Notes: generated from the sequence alone by a model not told the origin. A DNA stretch of 45,471 nt from Candidatus Frankia alpina (GCF_902806485.1 NZ_CADCWT010000012.1:1-45471), one strand, 5' to 3'. Counted from the first letter of the stretch, positions 32,787 to 42,639 are shown. Translations and numbers: made by a program.

Positions 32787-33113
32787 GGTGCTCCCTTTCG
32801 TCGGTACGGCGTCCCTTGGGCGGGCCATGGTCGCGGCGCACCACCCGGTGTCGGGCTGGCCGCCCCGACGGGGTCGTCCACGCCGCGAGCCGCCCGATTT
32901 CACCAGCCAGGCATCACCCTCCTCCCATGTACCCCCGCGGGTGGACGGTCATACGCTCCGAACCCGCGGATAGGTTGGATCCGGCCGGTCGCCCCGCCCA
33001 TACGGACGGGGCCGCCCGCATCGAGTGAACCTGAGTGAGTCCGAGCGAAGGAGCATCCGCTGCCTCGATCCCACCCGGGTCCGCGCCATGGCGCGGGAGC
33101 CGGCACCGTTGCC
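32787..33113. other. divergent intergenic region, Asp23 operon / ispE
   Basis: No gene or RNA seen. TAGGTT at 32971-32976 could be a -10 element for ispE, but I found no well-placed -35. Promoters for both directions are expected. Confidence 0.4.
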
Positions 33114-34175
33114 GTGACCGTCCGGGCCCCGGCCAAGGTAAACCTGCACCTCGGCGTCGGTCCGCTGCGGCCGGACGGCTACCACGATGTGATCACCGTG
33201 CTCCAGGCCGTCTCGCTGTTCGACGACCTCACCGCCACCTCGCTCACCGTCACCTCGCCCGGCGCCACCTCGCCCGGCGCCGAGGCGCTCGGGGGACCGC
33301 CGGCGGCGACCCCCGACGAGGCGGGTGACGAGGGGATCGTGGTCACCGTCGAGGTCTCCGGTGAGGGCGCGGACCCGACCGCGCAGGGCCCGGCCACGAC
33401 CACCCCCGACGTGTCGATCGTCCCGACCGGCCGGGACAACATCGCCGTGCGCGCGGCGCACCTGGTGGCCGAGGCCGCGGGTATCACCTCGGAGCGGGTG
33501 CACCTGACCCTGGCCAAGGGCATCCCGGTCGCCGCGGGCATGGCCGGCGGCAGCGCGGACGCGGCGGCGGCGCTCGTCGCCTTCGACGCGCTGTGGCAGA
33601 CCGGCCTCGACCGGGCCGCCCTCGCCGGCCTCGCCGCCCGGCTGGGCAGCGACGTCCCGTTCCCGCTGACCGGCGGCACGGCTCTGGGCACCGGCCGGGG
33701 CGAGCAGCTCACCGACGTCCTGGCCACCGGCGACTACCACTGGGTGTTCGCCCTCGCCGACGGCGGCCTGTCCACCCCGGCCGTCTACGCCGAGTTCGAC
33801 CGGCTGTCCGAAGGCCGGCTTCATGCCGGTCCCACGCCCGCCGACGACGTGCTGGCCGCGCTGCGCACCGGTGACCCCGTCCAACTCGGGGCCGCCCTCG
33901 TCAACGACCTGCAGCCGGCGGCGCTGCGGTTGCGGCCGGCGCTGCGCCGGGTTCTGGAGACCGGCCGTGAGCTCGGCGCCGTCGGGGCCATCGTGAGCGG
34001 TTCCGGGCCGACCTGTGCCTTCCTCGCCACCGGGGCGACCGCGAGCGTCGAGCTCGCCGCGAGCCTGGCCGGAATGGGGGTCGCCCGCGCTGTGCGTCGT
34101 GCCTGCGGGCCGGCGGCCGGCGCACGGGTGTTGGAGGGTCCGGACTCCGCGGACGGGTCGGGCGGCGGGCCGTGA
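33114..34175 (+). CDS. ispE: 4-diphosphocytidyl-2-C-methyl-D-erythritol kinase
   Basis: 353 aa, about 50 longer than usual. GHMP kinase of the MEP isoprenoid pathway. VTVRAPAKVNLHLGVG with the catalytic Lys and GYHDVITVLQAVSLFD open the protein; IPVAAGMAGGSADAAAAL (phosphate loop) and VSGSGPTCAFLA follow. The extra length is a low-complexity insertion at about residues 43-105, rich in Ser/Thr/Pro/Gly/Asp, containing a perfect 15-bp tandem duplication at 33251-33280. GTG 33114 is fixed by the conserved APAKVNL start; GGGAG lies about 14 nt upstream, further than ideal. The stop overlaps the next GTG by 4 nt. Confidence 0.93.
   Translation: MTVRAPAKVNLHLGVGPLRPDGYHDVITVLQAVSLFDDLTATSLTVTSPGATSPGAEALGGPPAATPDEAGDEGIVVTVEVSGEGADPTAQGPATTTPDVSIVPTGRDNIAVRAAHLVAEAAGITSERVHLTLAKGIPVAAGMAGGSADAAAALVAFDALWQTGLDRAALAGLAARLGSDVPFPLTGGTALGTGRGEQLTDVLATGDYHWVFALADGGLSTPAVYAEFDRLSEGRLHAGPTPADDVLAALRTGDPVQLGAALVNDLQPAALRLRPALRRVLETGRELGAVGAIVSGSGPTCAFLATGATASVELAASLAGMGVARAVRRACGPAAGARVLEGPDSADGSGGGP
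33251..33280 (+). repeat. tandem 15-bp duplication within ispE
   Basis: CACCTCGCCCGGCGC occurs twice without gap (33251-33265, 33266-33280), encoding a repeated Thr-Ser-Pro-Gly-Ala in the insertion of IspE. Confidence 0.9.
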
Positions 34176-36058
34176 GCCCCGTCCTGGTCAGCCTGGAGAA
34201 CGTCGACGCCGCCTTCGGCACCCGCGCCCTGCTTGATCAGGTAAGTCTGGGTATCGGCACCGGCGAGCGGATCGGTGTGGTCGGGCACAACGGCGCCGGC
34301 AAGTCCACCCTGCTGCGGATCATCGCGGGCGAGGCGGAGCCCGACGCGGGCCGGGTCGTGCACGCAGGTTCAACCCGGGTCGGCTCTCTGGCCCAGGCGG
34401 ACGTGCTGCCCGCCGACCGGACGGTCCGCGAGGTCGTCGTCGGCACCGGCGCGGAGCACGAGTGGGCCGCGGATCCGCGGCGCCGCGGCGTACTTGCCGG
34501 CCTCGGGCTGCTGGACCGCCTCGACGACCTGCTCGGCCCGATGTCGGGCGGCGAGCGTCGGCGGGTGGCGCTGGCCCGGCTCCTCGTCCAGGACCTCGAC
34601 CTGCTGATCCTCGACGAGCCGACGAACCACCTCGACGTCGAGGGGGTCGCCTGGCTCGCAGGCCACCTCGCCGGATGGCGCGGCGGCCTGCTGGTGGCCA
34701 CCCACGATCGCTGGTTCCTCGACGAGGTGTGCGGCCGGGTCTGGGAGGTCGTCGACGGGCGCGTCGACGCCTACGAGGGCGGCTACTCCGCCTACGTCCT
34801 CGCCCGCGCCGAACGGACCAGACGGGCGGACGCGACGGAGGCCCGTCGGCAGAACCTGCTGCGTAAGGAGCTTGCCTGGCTACGCCGTGGGCCCCCCGCC
34901 CGGACCAGCAAGCCGCGGTTCCGCATCGACGCCGCCAACGACCTGATCGCCGACGAGCCGCCGCCCCGCGACACGATGGCGCTGCGCAGCTTCGCAGCCT
35001 CCCGGCTCGGCAAGGACGTCTACGACGCGGAGAACCTCACCATCCGGGTCGGGGACCGCACCCTGTTCGACGGCATCACCTGGCTACTCGGCCCGGGGGA
35101 CCGGATCGGGCTGGTCGGCGTCAACGGCGCGGGCAAGACGACGCTGCTGCGTGCCCTGCTTGGCGACGTCGTCCCGGACGGTGGTCGGGTGAAGGTCGGG
35201 GCGAGCGTCCGCCCGGCGCTGCTGTCCCAGGAGGTCGCCGAGCTCCCGGCGTCGCTGCGCGCGCTGGAGGCCGTCGAGCAGGTCGGCCGGGTGCTGGAGG
35301 TCGAGCGGGGCCGGGAACGCAGCGCCGGGCAGCTGCTGGAGCAGTTCGGCCTGCCGTCGTCACGGCAGTGGACCCGGGTCGGTGACCTCTCCGGTGGCGA
35401 ACGGCGCCGACTGCAACTCCTGCGCCTGCTCATGGCCCGCCCGAACGTGCTACTCCTGGACGAGCCGACGAACGATCTCGACACGGACACGCTCACCGCG
35501 TTGGAGGACCTGCTCGACTCCTGGCCCGGCACCCTGGTCGTGGTCAGCCACGACCGGTACTTCCTCGAGCGGACCTGTGACGTGACGATGGCCCTGCTCG
35601 GCGACGGCCACCTGCGGATGCTGCCCGGCGGCATCGAGGAGTACCTGGCTCGCCGCGCCGCCGCCGGATCCGAGGCCGCCGCCTCGGCCGCGCCGGCCCG
35701 GGGTGCCGCCGCGGGCGGGACGAGTGGCGCGGGTGTCGCGGCCGCCGCCCGGACGGGCGCGACCGCGCCGGGCGTCCCCGCGGCCGCCGCAACAGCGGCA
35801 GCGACCGCCACCGGCACGGCGACCGGGCCGTCCCGGTCCGGCAGCGAGCTGCGGGCCGCCCGCAAGGAGCTGACCCGCCTCGAACGCGCCCTCGACCGGC
35901 TGACCCGCCGGGAGCAGGAGCTCCACCATGCCCTCGCCGAGGCGGCGACGGATCACGAGCGTCTGCTGGCTCTGGACGCCGAGCTGCGCGCCGTCGTCGC
36001 CGACAAGGACCACACCGAGGAGGCCTGGCTGACGCTCGCCGCCGAGCTCGAAGGCTGA
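34172..36058 (+). CDS. ABC-F family ATPase
   Basis: 628 aa soluble protein with two ABC domains and no membrane segment. Domain 1: Walker A GHNGAGKST, signature MSGGERRRV, Walker B LLILDEPTNHLD. Domain 2: GVNGAGKTT, LSGGERRRL, LLLDEPTNDLD. An Arg-rich linker follows domain 1. After domain 2 comes an Ala/Gly/Thr-rich spacer of about 70 residues and then a coiled coil (LRAARKELTRLERALDRLTR...), the Uup-like ending that binds DNA or RNA. ABC-F proteins act on the ribosome or in translation stress. GTG 34172 is coupled to ispE by a GTGA overlap. Housekeeping role more likely than antibiotic resistance, as the ispE/ABC-F pair is common in actinobacteria. Confidence 0.93.
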   Translation: MSPVLVSLENVDAAFGTRALLDQVSLGIGTGERIGVVGHNGAGKSTLLRIIAGEAEPDAGRVVHAGSTRVGSLAQADVLPADRTVREVVVGTGAEHEWAADPRRRGVLAGLGLLDRLDDLLGPMSGGERRRVALARLLVQDLDLLILDEPTNHLDVEGVAWLAGHLAGWRGGLLVATHDRWFLDEVCGRVWEVVDGRVDAYEGGYSAYVLARAERTRRADATEARRQNLLRKELAWLRRGPPARTSKPRFRIDAANDLIADEPPPRDTMALRSFAASRLGKDVYDAENLTIRVGDRTLFDGITWLLGPGDRIGLVGVNGAGKTTLLRALLGDVVPDGGRVKVGASVRPALLSQEVAELPASLRALEAVEQVGRVLEVERGRERSAGQLLEQFGLPSSRQWTRVGDLSGGERRRLQLLRLLMARPNVLLLDEPTNDLDTDTLTALEDLLDSWPGTLVVVSHDRYFLERTCDVTMALLGDGHLRMLPGGIEEYLARRAAAGSEAAASAAPARGAAAGGTSGAGVAAAARTGATAPGVPAAAATAAATATGTATGPSRSGSELRAARKELTRLERALDRLTRREQELHHALAEAATDHERLLALDAELRAVVADKDHTEEAWLTLAAELEG

Positions 36059-36076
36059 GCCGGGGGCGAGGCTCAG
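36055..36076. terminator. small hairpin spanning both convergent stop codons
   Basis: CTGAGCC at 36055-36061 pairs with GGCTCAG at 36070-36076. The ABC-F stop (36056-36058) and the desaturase stop (36073-36075) lie in opposite arms, so the same stem could end both transcripts. Confidence 0.45.
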
Positions 36077-37104
36077 GCGGTGGCGTCGGCCGTGACGCGC
36101 TTGGCGGCGAGGCGGGCCGGGTCGGGCCAGCGGACGTCCCAGACCAGGTGCAGCGTCTCCATCAGCTTGATGATGTAGAAGCTGGTGTCGATCTGCCAGG
36201 GGCGCACGCCGTGGCGGGCCGAGATCGGCTCGGCATGGTGCAGGTTGTGCCAGGACTCGCCCATCGACAGCAGCGCCAGCGGCCAGACGTTGGTGGAACG
36301 GTCCCGCGACCGGTACGGCCGGGAGCCGAGCACGTGGCAGATGCTGTTCACCGACCAGGTGACGTGGTGCAGCGTGGCGACCCGGACGAGGCCGGCCCAG
36401 AAGAATGCCTGCACGGCCGCCTCGAACGAGCCGCCCCAGAGACCGCCAATGATCGCCGGGGCGGCGAGGCTGACGAAGGCGCAGCCGGCGAACGAGCGGC
36501 TGACCTTCACGATGTCCGGGTCGTCGAGCAGGTCGGGGGCGAATCGGCGCTGGTCGGTCTGCTCGACGTCGAACAGCCAGCCGACGTGGGCGTGGTAGAG
36601 CCCCTTCATCATCGACCAGGCGCCGGGCCCGTAGCGCCACGGCGAGTGCGGGTCGCCCTCGGCGTCGCTGAAGGCGTGGTGACGCCGGTGGTCGGCCACC
36701 CAGCGGATCACCGGGCCCTCGATCGCCATGTTGCCCACGACGGCGAGCGCGATCCGCACCGGCCGGGACGTCTTGAATCCACGGTGGGTGAAGTAGCGGT
36801 GGAAGCCGACCGTCACCCCGTGCCCGGAGATGGCATAGAAGATCAGGGCAAGAACGACGTCGCGCCAGGAAATCCACCGGCCCCACAGCGCGGGTATCGC
36901 GGCGACCACGGCGGCGAGCGGAACGACGATCGTCACCACCATGATGATCTGTTCGGCGCGGGCCTTCGTCATCGACCTGGGCGTGGTGGCATTACCCCGG
37001 CTGTTGGCGGGATCGGCATGGCCGACCGCCTGCCCCGCAGTCGTTTCTCGGTCATCACCCGGCGCCCGATTGTTGCTCGGTGACACCGTGTCGGTAGCGG
37101 TCAT
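36073..37104 (-). CDS. acyl-CoA/fatty acid desaturase
   Basis: 343 aa integral membrane di-iron enzyme. The three histidine boxes are complete: HRYFTH, HRRHH and HNLHH. Four hydrophobic segments are visible (two before box 1, two between boxes 2 and 3), as in delta-9 desaturases (DesA3/stearoyl-CoA type). It introduces a double bond into acyl chains to tune membrane fluidity. The first 45 residues are polar and unconserved. ATG 37104 has GGACGAGG close upstream. It faces the ABC-F gene and is separated from the tRNA by about 0.5 kb. Confidence 0.92.
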   Translation of the reverse strand: MTATDTVSPSNNRAPGDDRETTAGQAVGHADPANSRGNATTPRSMTKARAEQIIMVVTIVVPLAAVVAAIPALWGRWISWRDVVLALIFYAISGHGVTVGFHRYFTHRGFKTSRPVRIALAVVGNMAIEGPVIRWVADHRRHHAFSDAEGDPHSPWRYGPGAWSMMKGLYHAHVGWLFDVEQTDQRRFAPDLLDDPDIVKVSRSFAGCAFVSLAAPAIIGGLWGGSFEAAVQAFFWAGLVRVATLHHVTWSVNSICHVLGSRPYRSRDRSTNVWPLALLSMGESWHNLHHAEPISARHGVRPWQIDTSFYIIKLMETLHLVWDVRWPDPARLAAKRVTADATA

Positions 37105-37616
37105 CGCCTCGTCCCGTCCATCGCGGCAGGTCCACTGCGCCGGCACTCCACCGGTCACGGTAGCCCGCCGATGTGACAACAGTCCCCATTGCCGACGTCC
37201 TTCACGCAAACGGGCCACACGTCACGGCGATCGGGCCGCCCGGCGACCAGCACCGGCCGTCCACCGCCGGCCGGAGCCCGCCCGAACGGCCTACGTCCAA
37301 TGGGGTACCCGCCACGCCCGGTTGCCCACCCGGACCACCCGACTCGGACCACCGCGGCCGCGCCCGGCGACCATGCCGGGGCCTGCCGGACCGGCCTCGG
37401 CGACCCTCGACGCCGCCTCGGGCGAGGCGCGCCGAAGCCCGGTCGGCACGACGGCGGGAGGTGACCCCGCAATCATCCCCGGTGACCGATGCACAGGGCT
37501 GCGCCGGGCTGGCGGGGACCGCGGCGTGGCCCGACCCGCGGGACAGTGGTCTGCAGCCCTGCTTTTACCTTCCGAGCCACCCCACGATGGTAGAGTTGGC
37601 CTGTTTTCCTACGCGG
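37105..37616. other. intergenic region upstream of tRNA-Gln
   Basis: I see no gene. TAGAGT at 37591-37596 is a plausible -10 element for the tRNA, with TTTACC at 37564-37569 as a poorly spaced -35. The left end carries the desaturase promoter. Confidence 0.45.
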
Positions 37617-37688
37617 TCCGCCGTAGTGTAATTGGCAGCACAGGAGATTTTGGTTCTCTTAGTCCACGTTCGAGTCGTGGCGGCGGAG
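37617..37688 (+). tRNA. tRNA-Gln(UUG)
   Basis: A full 72-nt cloverleaf folds: acceptor TCCGCCG with CGGCGGA, D arm GTGTAATTGGCAGCAC, anticodon stem GGAGA/TCTCT with loop TTTTGGT (anticodon TTG at 37650-37652), 4-nt variable loop, T arm CCACG-TTCGAGT-CGTGG, discriminator G. The 3' CCA is not encoded. A tRNA-Gln before glmU is a usual actinobacterial arrangement. Confidence 0.95.
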
Positions 37689-37964
37689 CACTACCGGAGT
37701 ACACCAGTAATACCATCACAAAGAATGGTCGGGAAGTACCGCCGCGCCGGCTGGGCTACCGTCGCCCGCAATTCTCCGCGACGGGCCGGGGCGCTTCGGC
37801 GGGGATCGGTCATGATCGTTTCCTGCGGCCCGTCCCGTGCTCCCCCGAGGTCGACGCCCGGCGTGTTACCGGCCGCAGTAACCTCCCCCGAGCCGTCGAG
37901 TCGGTCGCGGTAGTGTGGTCCTCGTCGCCCCATCGTCGTGCAGGCCAAAGATTCGGGAGATCGC

Positions 37965-39488
37965 GTGACATCACCACGTCCGGCGGCCGTCATCATCCTG
38001 GCGGCGGGCGAGGGCCGACGGATGCGCTCGACGACGCCGAAGGTGCTGCACCGCATCGCCGGGCGAACCCTGCTCGGGCACGTGCTGCACGCCGCCGCCA
38101 CCCTGGCCGCATCCCGTACCGCCGTCGTCGTCGGCCATGGCCGGGAGCAGGTCGTGGCAATGCTGGCCGAGCAGGCCCCGGCGGTCGTCCCCGCCGTGCA
38201 GGACCGCCAGCACGGCACCGGCCACGCCGTGCGGATCGCCCTGGCCACGCTCGACGGGCTCGCCCCCGACGACACGGTGGTCGTGCTGCCCGGCGACGCC
38301 CCGCTGCTCACCGGGGAGACCCTGGCTGCCCTCATCGACCATCACCATGCCCAGCGCGCCGCGGCGACCGTGCTGACCGCCGTCCTCGTCGACGCCACCG
38401 GCTACGGCCGGGTCGTGCGCGATGCTGCGGGCGGGGTCCGGGCGATCATCGAGCACCGCGACGCCGACGCGGCCACGGCCGCCATCCGGGAGATCAACAC
38501 CGGCGTCTACGCCTTCCGGGCCGGCCCACTCCAGGCGACGCTGGACCGCCTGACCAGGGAGAATGCCCAGGGTGAGGAGTACCTGACCGACATCGTCGGG
38601 CTACTGGTCGGCGCCGGCAGCCCGGTGGCGGCGCGGATTGTCGCCGATCCGGTCGAGGCCGGCGGGGTCAACGACCGGGTCCAGCTCGCCGCCGCCGGTC
38701 GGGCGCTGCGCGACCGGATCGTCTCCGCCGCGATGCGGGCCGGCACCACCGTCGTGGATCCGCACACCACCTGGATCGACGCGGATGTCACCCTCGAGCC
38801 GGACACGACGATCGCCCCCAACACCTTCCTGCACGGGCACACCCACCTGGCCCGTGGCGCCGTCGTCGGCCCCGAGTGCACCCTCACGGACACGGTCGTC
38901 GGCGCGGAGGCCAGCGTCGTGCGGACCACGGCAGAACGGGCCGAGATCGGTGCCGGCGCCACCGTCGGCCCCTACAGCCACCTGCGCCCCGGGACCCGGC
39001 TCGGCCGCAAGGGCAAGCTCGGATCCTTCGTCGAGACGAAGTCCGCCGAGTTCGGTGACCACACGAAGGTCCCCCATCTGGCCTATATCGGCGACGCGGT
39101 CGTCGGCGAGCGGAGCAACATCGGCTGCACCACCGTGTTCGTGAACTACGACGGCGTCGCGAAGCACCGCACGGTCATCGGCTCGGACGTCCGCATCGGC
39201 AGCGACACGATGCTCATCGCCCCAGTCACCGTCGGGGACGGCGCCTACACGGGGGCCGGTTCCGTCATCCGGGAGGACGTGCCGCCGGGCGCGCTGGCCG
39301 TGCGCGAGGGGCGGCAGCGGATCATCGAAGGCTGGGTGGCACGGCGCCGGCCCGACAGCCCCGCCGCCCGAGCCGCGGCCGCCGCCAGCACCAGCACTGG
39401 CAGCGGCGGCGGCGCCCCGTCGATCCCCGGGGTCCCGGATGCCGCGGCGCCGATCGACCCCGTCCGGAGCGGATGCGCACGGGGCTGA
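37965..39488 (+). CDS. glmU: bifunctional GlcNAc-1-P uridylyltransferase / GlcN-1-P acetyltransferase
   Basis: 507 aa, full-length GlmU, which makes UDP-GlcNAc for peptidoglycan. The N-terminal pyrophosphorylase domain begins [20 protein letters not shown], with VLPGDAPLL and GVYAFRAG later. The C-terminal left-handed beta-helix contains [40 protein letters not shown] and [14 protein letters not shown], the acetyl-CoA and active-site segments. An Ala/Ser/Gly tail of about 45 residues follows. GTG 37965 with GGGAGA 4 nt upstream is preferred over GTG 37938. It precedes prs by 164 nt. Confidence 0.97.
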   Translation: MTSPRPAAVIILAAGEGRRMRSTTPKVLHRIAGRTLLGHVLHAAATLAASRTAVVVGHGREQVVAMLAEQAPAVVPAVQDRQHGTGHAVRIALATLDGLAPDDTVVVLPGDAPLLTGETLAALIDHHHAQRAAATVLTAVLVDATGYGRVVRDAAGGVRAIIEHRDADAATAAIREINTGVYAFRAGPLQATLDRLTRENAQGEEYLTDIVGLLVGAGSPVAARIVADPVEAGGVNDRVQLAAAGRALRDRIVSAAMRAGTTVVDPHTTWIDADVTLEPDTTIAPNTFLHGHTHLARGAVVGPECTLTDTVVGAEASVVRTTAERAEIGAGATVGPYSHLRPGTRLGRKGKLGSFVETKSAEFGDHTKVPHLAYIGDAVVGERSNIGCTTVFVNYDGVAKHRTVIGSDVRIGSDTMLIAPVTVGDGAYTGAGSVIREDVPPGALAVREGRQRIIEGWVARRRPDSPAARAAAAASTSTGSGGGAPSIPGVPDAAAPIDPVRSGCARG

Positions 39489-39652
39489 CCCGCGTGGCCG
39501 GGGTGACTTGGCGCACACCCGGAGAGGCGAGGCCGGCATCGCTGGCGTTCCGGGTGCGGGAAGCAGAACGTAGAAGACATCGGCCCCAACCTTCTGACCA
39601 GCGGGGGGATGCACCCCCAGCCTGATCATCCGTCACGTCCGAGGAGAACGCG

Positions 39653-40627
39653 GTGGCCTACCAGACCGAGAACCGGCGCAACCTGATGCTCTTCGCGGGA
39701 CGCTCGCACCCCGATCTCGCGGCGGAGGTGGCGGCCGAGCTCGACGTCGAACCCGTGCCGACGAACGCCTACGAGTTCGCCAGCGGCGAGATCTTCGTCC
39801 GCTTCTCCGAATCGGTCCGCGGCTGCGACGCCTTCGTCCTGCAGTGCCATTCGGCCCCGGTGAACACCTGGCTGATGGAGCAACTGATCATGGTGGATGC
39901 CCTGAAGCGGGCGAGCGCCAAGCGGATCACCGTGGTCGCGCCGTTCTACCCGTACGCCCGCCAGGACAAGAAGCACCGCGGCCGCGAACCGATCTCCGCT
40001 CGGCTCGTCGCCGATCTGTTCAAGACCGCCGGTGCGCACCGGCTCATGTCCGTCGACCTGCACACCGCGCAGATCCAGGGATTCTTCGACGGCCCGGTGG
40101 ACCACCTGTTCGCGCTGCCGCTGCTCGCCGACTACATCGAGAACAAGCTGGACACCTCGGAAGTCACCGTCGTGGCCCCCGACTCGGGCCGGGTGCGGGT
40201 GGCCGAGCGCTGGACCGACCGGCTGGGCTGTCCCCTGGCCATCATCCACAAGCGGCGCGACCCGGACGTGCCCAACCAGGTGAAGATGTTCGACGTGGTC
40301 GGCGAGGTCCGCGGCCGCACCTGCGTCATCGTCGACGACATGATCGACACTGCCGGCACCATCACGAAAGCGGCGGAGTCGCTCAAGGCGCACGGCGCGG
40401 CCCACGTCATCGCGGCGGCGACGCACGGCGTGCTGTCCGGGCCGGCGGCCGACCGGCTGAAGAACTCCGAGATCAGCGAGGTCGTCCTCACCAACACCCT
40501 GCCGCTGCCCAGCGAGGCGCGGATTGACAAGATCACCGAACTGTCGATCGCCCCGCTGCTCGCCGCCGCGATCAAGGCAGTCTTCGAGGACGGCTCCGTG
40601 ACCGGCCTGTTCGGCGGAGACGCCTGA
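39653..40627 (+). CDS. prs: ribose-phosphate pyrophosphokinase
   Basis: 324 aa. Makes PRPP for nucleotide, His and Trp synthesis. LMLFAGRSHPDLAAEVA and NAYEFASGEIFVRFSES open the protein. RQDKKHRGREPISARLVAD is the flexible loop with catalytic Lys/Arg; VDLHTAQIQGFFDGPVDH binds the metal, and CVIVDDMIDTAGTITKAAE is the PRPP loop. GAGGAG lies 6 nt before GTG 39653. A short GGGGG/CCCCC stem stands in the leader at 39604-39618. Downstream, trpS replaces the rplY gene usually found here. Confidence 0.97.
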   Translation: MAYQTENRRNLMLFAGRSHPDLAAEVAAELDVEPVPTNAYEFASGEIFVRFSESVRGCDAFVLQCHSAPVNTWLMEQLIMVDALKRASAKRITVVAPFYPYARQDKKHRGREPISARLVADLFKTAGAHRLMSVDLHTAQIQGFFDGPVDHLFALPLLADYIENKLDTSEVTVVAPDSGRVRVAERWTDRLGCPLAIIHKRRDPDVPNQVKMFDVVGEVRGRTCVIVDDMIDTAGTITKAAESLKAHGAAHVIAAATHGVLSGPAADRLKNSEISEVVLTNTLPLPSEARIDKITELSIAPLLAAAIKAVFEDGSVTGLFGGDA

Positions 40628-40681
40628 CATCTGCGCGCCGGCAAACCGACGGCCCGGGTCGCCTCCGTAGACTGCACAGCC

Positions 40682-41707
40682 ATGGCAGCGCAACAGCCGA
40701 AGGTCTCGCTGACCGGCATCAAGCCGACAGGCGAGCCGCATCTCGGGAACTACATCGGAGCGATCCGGCCCTCGCTGGAGCTCACCTCGACCTACGAGTC
40801 GATCTACTTCATCGCCGACTACCACGCTCTGACGTCGATCCGCGACCGCAGCGAGTTGGCCGGCTACACCCGGTCGGTAGCAGCCACCTGGATCACGCTC
40901 GGTCTCGACCCGACACATACGGTCTTCTACCGTCAGTCCGACGTTCCCGAGATCTTCGAGCTTTCCTGGGTACTGTCCTGCGTCACCGGCAAGGGTCTGA
41001 TGAACCGGGCACACGCCTACAAGGCCGCCCGCGACCGCAATGCCGAGGCCGGCGTGCCGGACCTGGACGCCGGAATCAACATGGGCCTATTCAACTACCC
41101 GATTCTGATGGCCGTCGACATTCTCATCATGAACACCGACGTGGTGCCCGTCGGGCAGGACCAGTCCCAGCACGTCGAATATGCCGCCGACATCGCCGGC
41201 TCGTTCAACCATCTGTTCGGCGACGAGTTCAGCCTGAAGATCCCGGCGGGGATCTACCCGGCCGGCATCTCGGCGCGGGCACTGCCCGGGACCGACGGCC
41301 GCAAGATGAGCAAGTCCTACAAGAACACGATTCCCCTGTTTGCTCCGGAGAAGCAGCTGCGCAAGCTCATCCGCGGCATCGTGAGCGACAGCACACCGGT
41401 GGAGGCATCGAAGGACCCGGACGCCTCCGCGGCCTTCGCGCTGTTTGAGAACTTCGCCACTCCTGAGGCGAGTAAGGAGATGCGGACCCGCCTCGAGCAG
41501 GGCGGCACCGGCTGGGGCGAGCTGAAGAACGCCCTGTACGAGACCGTCAACGCCTGGCTGTCGCCGCTGCGCGAGCAGTACGAGGCGCTCGTCGCCCCCG
41601 GCAGCGAGCTCGACGCGATCCTCGTCGCCGGCGCCGAGCAGGCCCGCGATCGCGCCCGTCCCGTCCTCGAAGGCGTCCGCCACGCCATCGGCATCGCCTC
41701 CCCCTGA
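40682..41707 (+). CDS. trpS: tryptophanyl-tRNA synthetase
   Basis: 341 aa. Class I motifs are seen as PHLGN (19-23) and KMSKS (208-212). The N-terminus TGIKPTGEPHLGNYIGAIRP is of the subtype I associate with proteobacteria and with secondary TrpRS copies, rather than the GIQPTG form of many housekeeping enzymes. Third codon positions show more A/T than in prs or glmU. Both hint at acquisition, which is inference. ATG 40682 lies 54 nt after prs; no clear ribosome binding site is seen. Convergent with rsmA. Whether another trpS exists in the genome cannot be seen here. Confidence 0.93.
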   Translation: MAAQQPKVSLTGIKPTGEPHLGNYIGAIRPSLELTSTYESIYFIADYHALTSIRDRSELAGYTRSVAATWITLGLDPTHTVFYRQSDVPEIFELSWVLSCVTGKGLMNRAHAYKAARDRNAEAGVPDLDAGINMGLFNYPILMAVDILIMNTDVVPVGQDQSQHVEYAADIAGSFNHLFGDEFSLKIPAGIYPAGISARALPGTDGRKMSKSYKNTIPLFAPEKQLRKLIRGIVSDSTPVEASKDPDASAAFALFENFATPEASKEMRTRLEQGGTGWGELKNALYETVNAWLSPLREQYEALVAPGSELDAILVAGAEQARDRARPVLEGVRHAIGIASP

Positions 41708-41754
41708 CCGAACCCGGCCCGACCGGCCCAACCTGACGCGGCGACCGGGCCCGG

Positions 41755-42639
41755 CTACCTGGCGGCGCGGGCGATGGCGAGACGGCAGAACGCCTCAACG
41801 TCGAGGGTCTCTCCCCGGGCGCCGGGATCCACTCCGGCCGCCTCCGCCAGGGCTGACGCGGCGTCGCGCGAGCCGGCCCACGGGGCCAGGGCCGTGCGCA
41901 GCGTCTTGCGGCGCTGGGCGAACGCGGCGTCGACCGCGGCGAACACCTCGGCGCGCAGCTCCGCCGGCCCCGGCGGGGTGCGGCGGGTGAAGGCGACCAG
42001 CCCGGAGTCGACGTTCGGCTGCGGCCAGAAGACCGGGCGGGGCACGCCGCCCGCCGGCCGGGAGTGCGCGTACCAGGCCAGCTTCACGCTGGGCGCGCCG
42101 TACACCCGACTGCCGGGTGGGGAGGTCAGCCGGTCGGCGACCTCCGCCTGCACCATCACCAGGCCGCGGCGCAGCGACGGCAGCCGTTCGAGCACGCCGA
42201 GCAGCAGCGGGACGGCGATGTTGTAGGGCAGGTTCGCGGCCAGCACGTTCGGGGCGGGCAGGCCCGCGGGCAGGTCCGCGGGCAGGTCCGCCGCCGTCAG
42301 CCGCAGCCCGTCGGCGAGCACGACGTGCAGCCGCGCGGCGGTCTCGGCGGGCAGCCGGGCGGCGGCGGTCACCGGCAGGGCGGCGGCCAGCGGCGGATCC
42401 GCCTCGACGGCGACGACGGCCCCGGCGGCGCCGAGCAGCCCCAGGGTCATCGAGCCCAGACCCGGGCCGATCTCCAGCACCGTGTCGTGCGGGCCGACCT
42501 CGGCCAGGCGGACCAGTCGGCGCACGGTGTTCGCGTCGACGAGGAAGTTCTGCCCGCGGCGCTTCGTCGGCCGCAGGTCCAGCGCGTGCGCCAGCGCCCG
42601 CAGCTCGGCGGGCGCGAGCAGCGCGTCGGTGCCTACCAG
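41755..42639 (-). CDS. rsmA: 16S rRNA dimethyladenosine transferase, probable CTG start
   Basis: 294 aa if started at CTG 42639. Dimethylates A1518/A1519 of 16S rRNA. The conserved N-terminus [20 protein letters not shown] is coded between 42600 and 42510, followed by [16 protein letters not shown] (SAM site), [17 protein letters not shown] (catalytic NLPY) and [18 protein letters not shown]. No ATG, GTG or TTG occurs in frame between 42639 and GTG 42525, and starting at 42525 would delete the QNFL segment the family needs. CTG 42639 overlaps the last codons of tatD and gives the usual length; other non-standard codons are possible. A low-complexity [14 protein letters not shown] stands in the middle. 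Confidence 0.88.
   Translation of the reverse strand: MVGTDALLAPAELRALAHALDLRPTKRRGQNFLVDANTVRRLVRLAEVGPHDTVLEIGPGLGSMTLGLLGAAGAVVAVEADPPLAAALPVTAAARLPAETAARLHVVLADGLRLTAADLPADLPAGLPAPNVLAANLPYNIAVPLLLGVLERLPSLRRGLVMVQAEVADRLTSPPGSRVYGAPSVKLAWYAHSRPAGGVPRPVFWPQPNVDSGLVAFTRRTPPGPAELRAEVFAAVDAAFAQRRKTLRTALAPWAGSRDAASALAEAAGVDPGARGETLDVEAFCRLAIARAAR

Noticed and set aside
37632..37964. A small gene between tRNA-Gln and glmU
   Set aside because: The frame begins inside the tRNA and has no ribosome binding site; the region more likely holds the glmU promoter.
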